NCBI RefSeq assembly: GCF_900104795.1
Contig: NZ_FNTG01000001.1
Span: 1,178,001 to 1,242,000, forward strand
Length of the DNA stretch: 64,000 nt
Source: Burkholderia sp. WP9
GTDB taxonomy: Bacteria > Pseudomonadota > Gammaproteobacteria > Burkholderiales > Burkholderiaceae
Direction: 5' to 3'
The position numbers and the translations under genes were made by a program. Shown in pieces: positions 26,577 to 35,291 of this stretch. Position 1 is the stretch's first letter; each line of letters begins with the position of its first letter. Below the pieces are notes generated by a model. It was not told the DNA's origin. It did no database searches and saw only the letters and a program-made list of their open reading frames with translations.

Positions 26577-29500
26577 ATCAGCGCGACTTGCTCCATTCAG
26601 GCGACGCGTCGACCCAGGAACGCCCCGCTGAGCCGGCGTTGGAGAATCGCCCGCAGCGGCATCTAGGCCGCCCGATGGAGCGTCTGGAGGATCCAGCGAT
26701 TCTCACCGGCCGCGGCCGTTATGGCGACGACATCGGTATCCGGCCCGGCACGCTGCACGCCGCGATCCTGCGCTCGCCGCACGCGCATGCGGAACTGGTG
26801 TCGATCGATACCGATGCCGCGTCGAAACTGCCCGGTGTGCACGCTATCCTGACCCGCGACGACCTACGCGCCTGGTCACGGCCATTCGTGGTCGGCGTGA
26901 AATCGCCGATGGAACAGTGGGCGCTTGCCATGGACCGCGTGCGCTATGTCGGCGAACCGGTGGCGGTGGTGCTGGCGCAATCGCGCGCGCTGGCCGAAGA
27001 CGGTCTGGATCTGCTCAAGGTCGAGTACGCGATGCTCGAGCCGGTCACGTCGATCGAACAGGCGGCAAGCGATCAGTCGCCGGTCTTGCACGAGAAAGTG
27101 GGCAGCAACGTGATCAGCGACCGGCACTTCCGCTACGGCGAACCGGAAGCCGCGTTCGAGCAGGCGCCGCATCGCGTGAAACTGGTCGCGCATTATCCGC
27201 GCAATAGCTGCGCGCCGATCGAATGCGGCGTGGTGATCGCGGAGTATCTGGCAGGCGACGAAGGCTACGACGTCACATCGAATTTCATGGGGCCGTTCTC
27301 GCTGCACGCAGTGATGGCGATGGCGCTCAACATCCCGGCCAACCGTTTGCGGCACAAGGCGCCGCGCGATTCGGGCGGCAGCTTCGGCGTGAAGCAGACC
27401 GTGTTTCCGTACGTCGTGTTGATGTGTCTCGCCTCGCGCAAAGCGGGCGCGCCGGTGAAATGGGTCGAGGATCGGCTCGAACATCTGAGCGCGGCGACCT
27501 CCGCGACCGCGCGCGTTTCGACGCTCGAAGCGGCCGTGGAAAACGATGGCCGCATTACGGCGCTCGCTTACGACCAGCTCGAAGATTGCGGCGGCTATTT
27601 GCGCGCGCCGGAACCGGCCACGTTCTATCGCATGCATGGCTGCCTGACCGGTGCCTATGCGATCGACCATCTGCTGGTGCGCAACCGCGTCGTGCTGACC
27701 AACAAGACGCCGACGGGTCTGGTGCGCGGCTTCGGCGGACCACAGGTGTACTTCGCGCTCGAACGGCTGATGCAGCGCATCGCGCTCGAACTGAAGCTCG
27801 ATGTACTCGACGTGTACCGCCGCAATTTCGTCGCCGCCGATGCGTTCCCATATCGTGCCGCAGCCGGCGCGCTGCTCGACTCGGGCAATTACCAGGAAGC
27901 CTTGCGCCGCGCGCTCGCCGAAGGCAATTACGAAGAACTGCGCGCCCGCCGCGACGCGGCACGCCGGCAAGGGCGGCTGTACGGCATCGGCTTTGCGGCG
28001 ATCGTCGAGCCGTCGGTGTCGAACATGGGCTACATCACGACCGTGATGCCCGCCGAGGCGCGCAAGAAAGCCGGGCCGAAGAGCGGCGCGATCGCAAGCG
28101 CGACCGTGAGCGTCGATCTGCTCGGCGGCGTGGTGGTGACGATTGCATCGACGCCCGCGGGCCAGGGGCATATGACGGTGTGCGCGCAAGTGGTTGCGGA
28201 CGTGCTCGGCGTGTCGCCGCATGACGTCGTCGTCAATGTCGAGTTCGATACGCACAAGGACGCGTGGTCGGTGGCGGCAGGCAATTATTCCAGCCGCTTC
28301 GCCGGCGCGGTGGCGGGCACGGTGCATCTCGCGGCCGTGCGCGTGCGTGACAAGATCGCGCGCATCGTGTCGAAGCAGTTGGGTTGCGCGCCGGACGAGA
28401 TCCGCTTTGAAGAAGGCCGCATCTTTGCGAAGGGCGCAGAAGATCGCGCGCAGCCGTTCGGCCGTGTCGCCGCCAATGCACCCCATTGGGCGCCCGCGCT
28501 GTTGCCCGAAGGCGAAGAGCCGGGCTTGCGCGAGACGGTGTTCTGGAATCCGCCGAACATGGCCGCGCCGGACGAGAACGACCGCATCAATACGTCGGCG
28601 GCCTACGGTTTCGCTTTCGACATGTGTGGGATCGAAGTGGATCGCGCCACGGGCCGCGTGCGGATCGATCGCTACGTCACCGCGCATGACGCCGGCACGC
28701 TGCTCAATCCCGCGCTCGCCGACGGCCAGATTCGCGGCGCCTTCGCGCAAGGACTCGGCGCGGCGTTGATGGAGGAATTCCGCTACGGCGCGGACGGCAG
28801 CTTCCAGTCGGGCACGCTCGCCGACTATCTGATGCCGACCACCTGTGAAGTGCCCGATCCGGTGATCGTGCATCTGGAAACACCGTCGCCGTTCACGCCG
28901 CTCGGCGCGAAAGGACTCGGCGAGGGCAACAACATGAGCACGCCGCCGTGCATCGCGAATGCGGTGGCGGATGCGCTAGGTGTCGACGATATCCGTCTGC
29001 CGCTGACGCCGTCGAAAGTGATGGCGCTGATCGGCATCGACGACCCGGAGCCGTCGCGTCCCGAGTTGCGTGAAGCGCGCGCGGCCAAACCGGCGACGCC
29101 GGGTGGCGGCAAGGCGCTCACCGCGCAAGGCAGCGTGGATTTGCCTGCATCGCCGGAAGCGATTTTTGCCGTGCTGCTCGATCCGAACGCGCTCGCCAAA
29201 GTGATACCCGGCTGCCATGCGCTCGAAGCCGAAGGCACGAACCAGTATCGCGCCGACGTGACGGTCGGCGTCGGGATGATCAAGGCGCGTTTCGAAGCGA
29301 AGATCGGCCTGTCGGAAATCGACGCGCCGCATCGGCTGCGTCTGGCGGGCGCGGGCATGTCGTCGCTCGGCAGCGCGCGCGGCAGCGGCCTCGTCGAACT
29401 GACGCCGATCGAAAGCGGCACGCGTCTTTCCTACGACTACGAAGCCCAGGTGTCGGGCAAGGTCGCGGCAGTCGGCGGACGCATGCTCGAAGGCGCGGCC

Positions 29501-29617
29501 AAGGTCGTGTTGCGGCAACTGTTCGAATCGCTCGGCCGTCAGGCGGCGGGCAAACCGGTTCGCACCGGCGGCTCGTGGCTCTCGCGTTTGCTGACCCGTT
29601 TCAGGAGACAGGCATGA
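26573..29617 (+). CDS. hmfA: Furoyl-CoA dehydrogenase, molybdenum subunit with fused CoxG-like domain (HmfA)
   Basis: 1014 residues. The bulk (about 30-820) is a xanthine-dehydrogenase-type molybdopterin subunit: GRGRYGDDIG, VRGFGGPQVYFALE (Mo-cofactor region), and GEGNNMSTPPCIANAVADAL near the end. After a Pro/Ala linker (about 825-850), a second domain (about 850-1000) has the SRPBCC/CoxG pattern (GSVDLPASPEAIFAVLLDP; VIPGCHAL). CoxG proteins are normally separate factors that anchor or assemble molybdenum hydroxylases. The enzyme would hydroxylate 2-furoyl-CoA at C5. ATGA overlaps exist at both ends. Confidence 0.87.
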   Translation: MNQRDLLHSGDASTQERPAEPALENRPQRHLGRPMERLEDPAILTGRGRYGDDIGIRPGTLHAAILRSPHAHAELVSIDTDAASKLPGVHAILTRDDLRAWSRPFVVGVKSPMEQWALAMDRVRYVGEPVAVVLAQSRALAEDGLDLLKVEYAMLEPVTSIEQAASDQSPVLHEKVGSNVISDRHFRYGEPEAAFEQAPHRVKLVAHYPRNSCAPIECGVVIAEYLAGDEGYDVTSNFMGPFSLHAVMAMALNIPANRLRHKAPRDSGGSFGVKQTVFPYVVLMCLASRKAGAPVKWVEDRLEHLSAATSATARVSTLEAAVENDGRITALAYDQLEDCGGYLRAPEPATFYRMHGCLTGAYAIDHLLVRNRVVLTNKTPTGLVRGFGGPQVYFALERLMQRIALELKLDVLDVYRRNFVAADAFPYRAAAGALLDSGNYQEALRRALAEGNYEELRARRDAARRQGRLYGIGFAAIVEPSVSNMGYITTVMPAEARKKAGPKSGAIASATVSVDLLGGVVVTIASTPAGQGHMTVCAQVVADVLGVSPHDVVVNVEFDTHKDAWSVAAGNYSSRFAGAVAGTVHLAAVRVRDKIARIVSKQLGCAPDEIRFEEGRIFAKGAEDRAQPFGRVAANAPHWAPALLPEGEEPGLRETVFWNPPNMAAPDENDRINTSAAYGFAFDMCGIEVDRATGRVRIDRYVTAHDAGTLLNPALADGQIRGAFAQGLGAALMEEFRYGADGSFQSGTLADYLMPTTCEVPDPVIVHLETPSPFTPLGAKGLGEGNNMSTPPCIANAVADALGVDDIRLPLTPSKVMALIGIDDPEPSRPELREARAAKPATPGGGKALTAQGSVDLPASPEAIFAVLLDPNALAKVIPGCHALEAEGTNQYRADVTVGVGMIKARFEAKIGLSEIDAPHRLRLAGAGMSSLGSARGSGLVELTPIESGTRLSYDYEAQVSGKVAAVGGRMLEGAAKVVLRQLFESLGRQAAGKPVRTGGSWLSRLLTRFRRQA

Positions 29618-30435
29618 AACCCGCGTCGTTCGATTATCTGCGCGCCATGACGACGCAGCATGCGCTCGACGCCCTCGCGCAAAGCGGTGAGGACGCTCGC
29701 GTGCTGGCCGGCGGCCAGTCGCTGATGGCGGTGCTGAACATGCGGCTCGCGCAACCGCGCGTGCTGATCGACATCTCGCGCACCGACGAGCTGAACTCGG
29801 TGCGCGTCGATCACAAGGCCGACTTGCTGATCGTCGGCGCGGCGGCGACGCAAGGCAGCGTCGAATGGCGCGCGACGCTGCGCGACGAAGTGCCGTTGCT
29901 GGCCATGGCGTTCCCGCATATCTCGCACTTCCAGATCCGCAATCGCGGCACGGTATGCGGCTCGGTCGCCCATGCCGACCCGAGCGCGGAACTGCCGCTG
30001 GTGCTGGCCGCGCTCGGCGGCGACGTGTTGCTGCGCTCGAAAAGGAAACACCGTGTGCTGCCAGCCCACGAGTTTTTCCAGGGCATGTTGATGACCGCGC
30101 GTGAGCCCGATGAGCTGGTGGAAGCCGTGCGCTTTCCGCTCAAGCGGCCGGGCGAACGCTACGGCTTCACGGAATTCTCCGCGCGCCACGGCGACTTCGC
30201 GATGGTCGCCTGCGCGGCGGTCGTCACGAGCGATTCGATCCGCCTCGCGGTCGGCGGCGTCGCGGACCGGCCGGTGGTCGAGCAATGGCCGCGTCTGCGC
30301 GACGACGATCTGCGCAGCGCATTAAATGATTTGAGCTGGAAGCTGGGCGCGCAGGACGACGCGCATATCAGTGCGGCGTATCGCCGGCATCTGGTCCGGC
30401 AACTGGGATGGCGCGTGATCGAGGAGGCGAAGTGA
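29614..30435 (+). CDS. hmfB: Furoyl-CoA dehydrogenase, FAD subunit (HmfB)
   Basis: 273 residues of the FAD-binding medium subunit of molybdenum hydroxylases: LAGGQSLMAVLNMRL (about 31-45) and the second flavin motif NRGTVCGSVAHADPSAEL (about 109-126), followed by the CO-dehydrogenase flavoprotein C-terminal domain. It passes electrons from the molybdenum subunit to acceptors via the iron-sulfur subunit. The start codon overlaps the hmfA stop (ATGA) and the stop overlaps the hmfC GTG. Confidence 0.92.
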   Translation: MKPASFDYLRAMTTQHALDALAQSGEDARVLAGGQSLMAVLNMRLAQPRVLIDISRTDELNSVRVDHKADLLIVGAAATQGSVEWRATLRDEVPLLAMAFPHISHFQIRNRGTVCGSVAHADPSAELPLVLAALGGDVLLRSKRKHRVLPAHEFFQGMLMTAREPDELVEAVRFPLKRPGERYGFTEFSARHGDFAMVACAAVVTSDSIRLAVGGVADRPVVEQWPRLRDDDLRSALNDLSWKLGAQDDAHISAAYRRHLVRQLGWRVIEEAK

Positions 30436-30989
30436 GCAACACATCGAACGGCAATGTCGTGCACGTGATGCGGCAGGGCGAACAGCAATGCGTCACGCTG
30501 ACGCTCAATGGCCATGAACGCAGCGGCTATTGCGAGCCGCGTGAACTGCTGTCGGATTTCATCCGTCACGAACTGGGCGCGACCGGCACGCACGTCGGCT
30601 GCGAGCACGGCGTGTGCGGCGCGTGCACGGTGCACGTGGACGGCGTGGCGGGACGCTCGTGCCTGATGCTGGCGGTGCAGGCCGACGGCCGCCGCATCGA
30701 CACGGTGGAGGGACTCGCGCCCGACCTGAAGCTCGGCGATCTGCAGCAGGCGTTCCAGCGTCATCACGCGTTGCAGTGCGGCTTCTGCACGGCCGGGATA
30801 CTGATGTCGTGCGCCGACTATTTGCAGCGCGTGCCCGATCCGAGCGAAGCGCAAGTGCGCGACATGCTGTCGGGCCATCTGTGCCGCTGTACGGGCTATA
30901 CGCCGATCGTGGCCGCGGTGCTCGACGTGGCGGCGCGGCGCCGGCAAGGCAACCCGGCTAGTGAAACCGTGGAGGCCGCTCATGCTTGA
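30432..30989 (+). CDS. hmfC: Furoyl-CoA dehydrogenase, 2Fe-2S subunit (HmfC)
   Basis: 185 residues. One cluster is of plant-ferredoxin type (Cys57, Cys62, Cys65, Cys77 in GCEHGVCGACTVHVDG and onward). The second is of the molybdenum-hydroxylase type (Cys116, Cys119 in QCGFCTAG and Cys151, Cys153 in CRCTGY). The GTG start was chosen because GAGGAGG lies 6 nt before it and it overlaps the hmfB stop. It completes the three-subunit hydroxylase. Confidence 0.93.
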   Translation: MSNTSNGNVVHVMRQGEQQCVTLTLNGHERSGYCEPRELLSDFIRHELGATGTHVGCEHGVCGACTVHVDGVAGRSCLMLAVQADGRRIDTVEGLAPDLKLGDLQQAFQRHHALQCGFCTAGILMSCADYLQRVPDPSEAQVRDMLSGHLCRCTGYTPIVAAVLDVAARRRQGNPASETVEAAHA

Positions 30990-32559
30990 CCTCGGCCGAA
31001 CTTTTCTGCAAGCCGTGGAGCGCAGCCCCAACGCGCTTGCGTTGGTCGACGGCGAACTCGCATTGACGTATGCGCAGTGGCACCGCCTCATCCTGAAGGT
31101 TGCCGAAGGCGTGCGCTCGCTCGGTCTCGCGCATGGCGACCGCTTGCTGGTAGTGCTGCAAAACCGCTGGGAAATGGCGACCCTGCATTGGGCCTGTCAG
31201 TTCACCGGTGTGGTGATCGTGCCGTTGAACTGGCGCGCCAAACCCGATGAACTCGAGTACTGCGTGATCGATGCCGGGGTGAAGGCCATCGTCTATGAGC
31301 CGGTTAGCGCCGAGGCCGTCGCGCAAAGTCCTGCCGCGCAAGCGCTGCCGCGCATCGGTCTCGACGGCGCGCAAGGCGGCACCGCGAGCTTCGAAACGCT
31401 GATGGCGCAGAGCACGCAGAACTCGCTGAACGCCGGCCGCACCTGCGCGAATGCCGACGACTATTCGCTGATTCTCTACACGTCGGGCACCACCGGCAAG
31501 GCCAAAGGCGTGCCGCGCCGTCATCGTCATGAACGCGCCGCGGCGCTCGCACATGTCGCGCAGAATCTGTACGGACACGGCGAACGCACGCTCGGCGTGA
31601 TGCCGCTTTATCACACCATGGGCGTGCGCTCGCTGCTCTCGATGGCGCTGGTGGACGGCCTGTTCGTCTGCGTGCGCCGCTGGAATGCGCGCTTCGCACT
31701 CGATGCGATCGCGCGGCACAAGCTCACCTGCCTTTATCTGGTGCCGACGCTGTATCACGATCTGCTGGCCGATGCGGCTTTTGCCGCGACGGATACGTCG
31801 ACGGTGAAGAAGCTGGGTTTCGCCGGCGCGCCGATGAACGACGGTTTGCTCAAGCGCCTCTCGGCGGCGTTTGAACCCGACCTGTTCGTCAATCACTACG
31901 GCTCGTCGGAGGTCTACACCTTCAGCATCGATCAGGACGCCACGCGCAAGCCGGGCAGTGCGGGGCGCGCCGGTATCAACACGCGTTTGCGCGTCGTCAC
32001 GCTCGACGCCCATACGCCCGAAGACCTCGCGCAAGTGGGCGAAGAAGGCCAGATCATCGCCGACCTGCTAGGTGACGAAGCTTTCGAAGGCTACTGGAAT
32101 CGTCCCGACGCGAACGCCAGGTCGCTGCGCGACGGCTGGTACTTCACCGGCGACACCGGGTTCTTCGACGTCGAAGGCGACCTGTACGTATCGGGCCGCG
32201 TCGACGACATGATCATCAGCGGCGGCGAGAACATCTCGCCGGTCGATATCGAGTCGGTGCTGTCGCTGCATCCCGCGGTCGACGAAGTCGCGGTGGCCGG
32301 CGTGAAGGACGAGCGGTGGGGCCAGCGCGTCGTCGCTTTCGTCAAACGCCGCGATTACGTCGACGCCGACACGCTCGACGCGCACTGTCGCACCTCCGAG
32401 CTCGTCAACTTCAAGCGTCCGCGCGAATACGTGTTCGTGGACGACATACCGAAGTCGCCGGTCGGCAAGATTCTGCGCCGCAAGCTGTCCGCGGGCGAAT
32501 ACCAGCGAGACATGCACGGCGAAGCCATTGCACCTCACACGCAAACCACCAAGGAGTAA
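30982..32559 (+). CDS. hmfD: 2-furoyl-CoA synthetase, AMP-forming (HmfD)
   Basis: A 525-residue adenylate-forming ligase: P-loop-like LYTSGTTGKAKGVPRRH (about 170-186), the A5 region NHYGSSEVYTF, the hinge YVSGRVDDMIISGGENISP, and the catalytic Lys in KSPVGKILRRKL (about 503). It would activate 2-furoate to its CoA thioester before hydroxylation by HmfABC. ATG 30982 is preceded by GGAGG and overlaps the hmfC end by 8 bp; a GTG at 30961 is less likely. Confidence 0.87.
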   Translation: MLDLGRTFLQAVERSPNALALVDGELALTYAQWHRLILKVAEGVRSLGLAHGDRLLVVLQNRWEMATLHWACQFTGVVIVPLNWRAKPDELEYCVIDAGVKAIVYEPVSAEAVAQSPAAQALPRIGLDGAQGGTASFETLMAQSTQNSLNAGRTCANADDYSLILYTSGTTGKAKGVPRRHRHERAAALAHVAQNLYGHGERTLGVMPLYHTMGVRSLLSMALVDGLFVCVRRWNARFALDAIARHKLTCLYLVPTLYHDLLADAAFAATDTSTVKKLGFAGAPMNDGLLKRLSAAFEPDLFVNHYGSSEVYTFSIDQDATRKPGSAGRAGINTRLRVVTLDAHTPEDLAQVGEEGQIIADLLGDEAFEGYWNRPDANARSLRDGWYFTGDTGFFDVEGDLYVSGRVDDMIISGGENISPVDIESVLSLHPAVDEVAVAGVKDERWGQRVVAFVKRRDYVDADTLDAHCRTSELVNFKRPREYVFVDDIPKSPVGKILRRKLSAGEYQRDMHGEAIAPHTQTTKE

Positions 32560-32562
32560 CTC

Positions 32563-33369
32563 ATGACCGAGCTGACCCACCGCGGCCAGAGCCTGCTGCA
32601 GGATCTCGACGGCTTTTCCATCGAGATCGACGCGCAACGCGAGCGGGCCGACATCATCCTGCACCGGCCGCCGCTGAATGTGATTTCGATGCACGCGCGC
32701 GACCAGTTGCGCGCCGCTTTCGAGGCGCTCGACGAAGATCCGCGCGTGCGTGTGATCGTGGTGCGCGCAAAAGGCGAACATTTTTCGAGCGGCGGAGATA
32801 TCAAGGGCTTTCTCGAAGCATCGCCCGAAACCGTGTCGAAGCTCGCCTGGAATATTGCCGCGCCCGCACGCTGCTCGAAGCCGGTGATCGCGGCCAATCG
32901 CGGCTTCTGCTTCGGGGTGGGTTTCGAGCTGTCGCTCGCGTGCGATTTCCGCATTGCCACCGACACGACGTTCTACGCGCTGCCGGAACAGAAGCTCGGC
33001 CAGATTCCGGGGTCGGGCGGCTCGGCCCGTTTGCAGCAGATGGTCGGCATCGGCCGCACCAAGGACATCGTAATGCGCTCGCGCCGGATTCCGGGCAAGC
33101 AGGCATACGAGTGGGGCATCGCGGTCGAATGCGTGGCCGACTCCGAACTCGAAGCGACCACCGACGCGCTGGTGGATGAACTGCGCGTGTTCTCGCCGCT
33201 CGCGCAACGCACCGCAAAGAAGCTGCTGAACGATACAGAGGACGCGCCGTTGTCGATCGCGATCGAACTCGAAGGGCATTGCTATAGCCGTTTGCGCACC
33301 TCTGATGATTTCCGCGAGGGCGTCGAGGCGTTTCATGGCAAGCGCAAGCCGGTGTTTCGTGGGAGTTGA
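32563..33369 (+). CDS. hmfE: 2-oxoglutaroyl-CoA hydrolase, enoyl-CoA hydratase family (HmfE)
   Basis: 268 residues of the crotonase fold. The oxyanion-hole segments are FSSGGDIKGFLEA (about 69-81) and CFGVGFELSLACDFRI (about 110-125), and LPEQKLGQIPGSGGSARL is typical of the family. In the furoate pathway the hydroxylated furoyl-CoA tautomerises and opens to 2-oxoglutaroyl-CoA, which this enzyme is proposed to hydrolyse to 2-oxoglutarate. It starts 3 bp after the hmfD stop with the strong RBS AAGGAG. Confidence 0.87.
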   Translation: MTELTHRGQSLLQDLDGFSIEIDAQRERADIILHRPPLNVISMHARDQLRAAFEALDEDPRVRVIVVRAKGEHFSSGGDIKGFLEASPETVSKLAWNIAAPARCSKPVIAANRGFCFGVGFELSLACDFRIATDTTFYALPEQKLGQIPGSGGSARLQQMVGIGRTKDIVMRSRRIPGKQAYEWGIAVECVADSELEATTDALVDELRVFSPLAQRTAKKLLNDTEDAPLSIAIELEGHCYSRLRTSDDFREGVEAFHGKRKPVFRGS

Positions 33370-33465
33370 GGCGAACGGCGGGCGTGGTTGAATTCAAATA
33401 TTGCTTTGCATGGGATCGGAATAAGCGCTAAAGCGCTAACTCCGGTCGACACAGGAGACAGTCGT

Positions 33466-35199
33466 ATGGAGCGCTTCGATTACGTGATCGTCGGCGGTGG
33501 CTCGGCAGGATGCGTGCTCGCGCATCGCCTGTCGGCCAATGCGTCGTTGCGCGTCGCGCTGATCGAAGCGGGCGCGGATACGCCGCCGGGCAAAGTGCCT
33601 GCGGCCATCCTCGACAGCTATCCGATGCCCGTCTTCTGCGGCGACCGATACATCTGGCCGGAACTGAAGGCCAGCGCCACGCGCAACGCCGCGCCCCGCG
33701 TGTACGAGCAGGGCCGCGTGATGGGTGGCGGGTCGAGCATCAATGTGCAGTCGGCCAACCGCGGCCTGCCGCGCGACTACGACGGCTGGGCCGCCGAGGG
33801 TGCGAGCGATTGGGCATGGCAGGACGTGCTGCCGTATTTCCGCAAACTCGAACGCGATGTGAATTTCCCAGCCGGCGAACTGCACGGCAGCGACGGCCCG
33901 GTGCCGATCCGCCGCATTCTCCCGGCCTACTGGCCGGCGTTCTGCGATGCTTTCGCCAGCGGCATGCGGAAAAACGGTTTCGCTGCCTTGCAGGATCAGA
34001 ACGCCGAATTCGGCGACGGCTATTTTCCCGGCGCGTTTTCGAATCTCGACGACCGGCGCGTATCGACGGCAGCCGCGTATCTGGACGAGGCGACGCGCCG
34101 GCGCCGCAATCTGCACATCTATGCGGACTTGCGCGTCGAGTCGATCGTCATGGAAGGGCGTGTGGCTCGTGGCGTGGTCGCGGTGGAACGCAGTGGTGCG
34201 CGTATCCGTTTCGACGCCAATGAGGTGGTGGTCAGCGCGGGCGCATTGCAATCCCCCGCATTGCTGATGCGGGCCGGCGTCGGCTCGAAGGCGGAACTCG
34301 ACGCGCTCGGAATCGGGTGCAAAGTCGATCTGCCGGGCGTGGGCCGCAATCTGCAGGATCATCCGTCGCTCACGTTCTGTCATTTTCTCGAGCGGCGTTT
34401 TCGCATGCCGCTTGCGCGCCGCCGCGCGAGTATGACGGCCGCGCGTTTTACCTCGGGTGTCGCGGACTGCGACGAATCCGATCTGTATCTCTCGAGTGCG
34501 ACGCGTGCTGCATGGCACGCGCTCGGCAATCGGCTTGGATTGTTTTTTCTCTGGTGCAACCGGCCTTATTCGCGCGGCCGTGTGCAACTCGTATCCGCTG
34601 ATCCGGCGGTGGCGCCGCGGGTCGATCTGAATCTGCTCGACGATCCGCGCGATCTCGCGCGCCTCGCATACGGCGTGCGGATGCTCGCGAAAATCGTCGA
34701 AGCTTCGGGTCTCGGCGACAACCCGCGCGACTTTTTTCCGGCCGCGTTCTCACCGCGGGTGAAAGCGCTGAGCCGCGTCAGCAAGGGGAATGCGATGCTG
34801 ACTTCGCTGCTCGGCGCGTTGCTCGATACGCCCGCGCCAATGCGGCGTCTGTTGATAGAACGTTTCTTCACGCGCGGCCAGCGCATGTCCGCGCTGCTCG
34901 CCGAGCCAGCCGCGCTCGACGACTTCATCCGCGCCAACGTGTTCGGTGTCTGGCATGCGAGCGGGACTTGCCGGATGGGCAGCGCGCACGACGTCATGGC
35001 GGTCACCGACACGTCGGGCAGCGTGCACGGCGCGCAGGGCCTGCGCGTCGTCGACGCCTCGCTGATGCCGCGGCTGCCCTCGGCGAACACGAATATCCCG
35101 ACCATCATGATGGCCGAAAAAATCGCCGACGCGATGCTCGCGCGGCGCGCGGCTTGTGCTGGATCGAATACGGCGCCGCTCACCGCGGCCTCGTCATAA
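33466..35199 (+). CDS. hmfH: Furfural/HMF oxidase, GMC family (HmfH)
   Basis: A 577-residue flavoprotein oxidase. FAD motif IVGGGSAGCVLAHRLS (about 8-23), GMC signature GRVMGGGSSINVQ, and the C-terminal active-site His in VWHASGTCRMG and Asn in NTNIPTIMMAEK. Family members with this name oxidise hydroxymethylfurfural, furfural and derived alcohols/aldehydes to acids with O2. It begins 96 bp after hmfE and has ACAGGAGACAGTCGT before the ATG. The tail after residue 560 is Ala/Thr-rich. Confidence 0.87.
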   Translation: MERFDYVIVGGGSAGCVLAHRLSANASLRVALIEAGADTPPGKVPAAILDSYPMPVFCGDRYIWPELKASATRNAAPRVYEQGRVMGGGSSINVQSANRGLPRDYDGWAAEGASDWAWQDVLPYFRKLERDVNFPAGELHGSDGPVPIRRILPAYWPAFCDAFASGMRKNGFAALQDQNAEFGDGYFPGAFSNLDDRRVSTAAAYLDEATRRRRNLHIYADLRVESIVMEGRVARGVVAVERSGARIRFDANEVVVSAGALQSPALLMRAGVGSKAELDALGIGCKVDLPGVGRNLQDHPSLTFCHFLERRFRMPLARRRASMTAARFTSGVADCDESDLYLSSATRAAWHALGNRLGLFFLWCNRPYSRGRVQLVSADPAVAPRVDLNLLDDPRDLARLAYGVRMLAKIVEASGLGDNPRDFFPAAFSPRVKALSRVSKGNAMLTSLLGALLDTPAPMRRLLIERFFTRGQRMSALLAEPAALDDFIRANVFGVWHASGTCRMGSAHDVMAVTDTSGSVHGAQGLRVVDASLMPRLPSANTNIPTIMMAEKIADAMLARRAACAGSNTAPLTAASS

Positions 35200-35291
35200 G
35201 GTTTTTTAACACCACCAAGAGCACGCGCAAAAGAGCGTGCCTCAAACGCGGACGATCGAAAGACGGCCCGCAGATAGTCAAGGAGATGACG

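Noticed and set aside
26876..28873. A 665-codon minus-strand frame inside hmfA
   Set aside because: Antisense shadow of the molybdenum subunit; His/Arg-rich with no recognisable domain.
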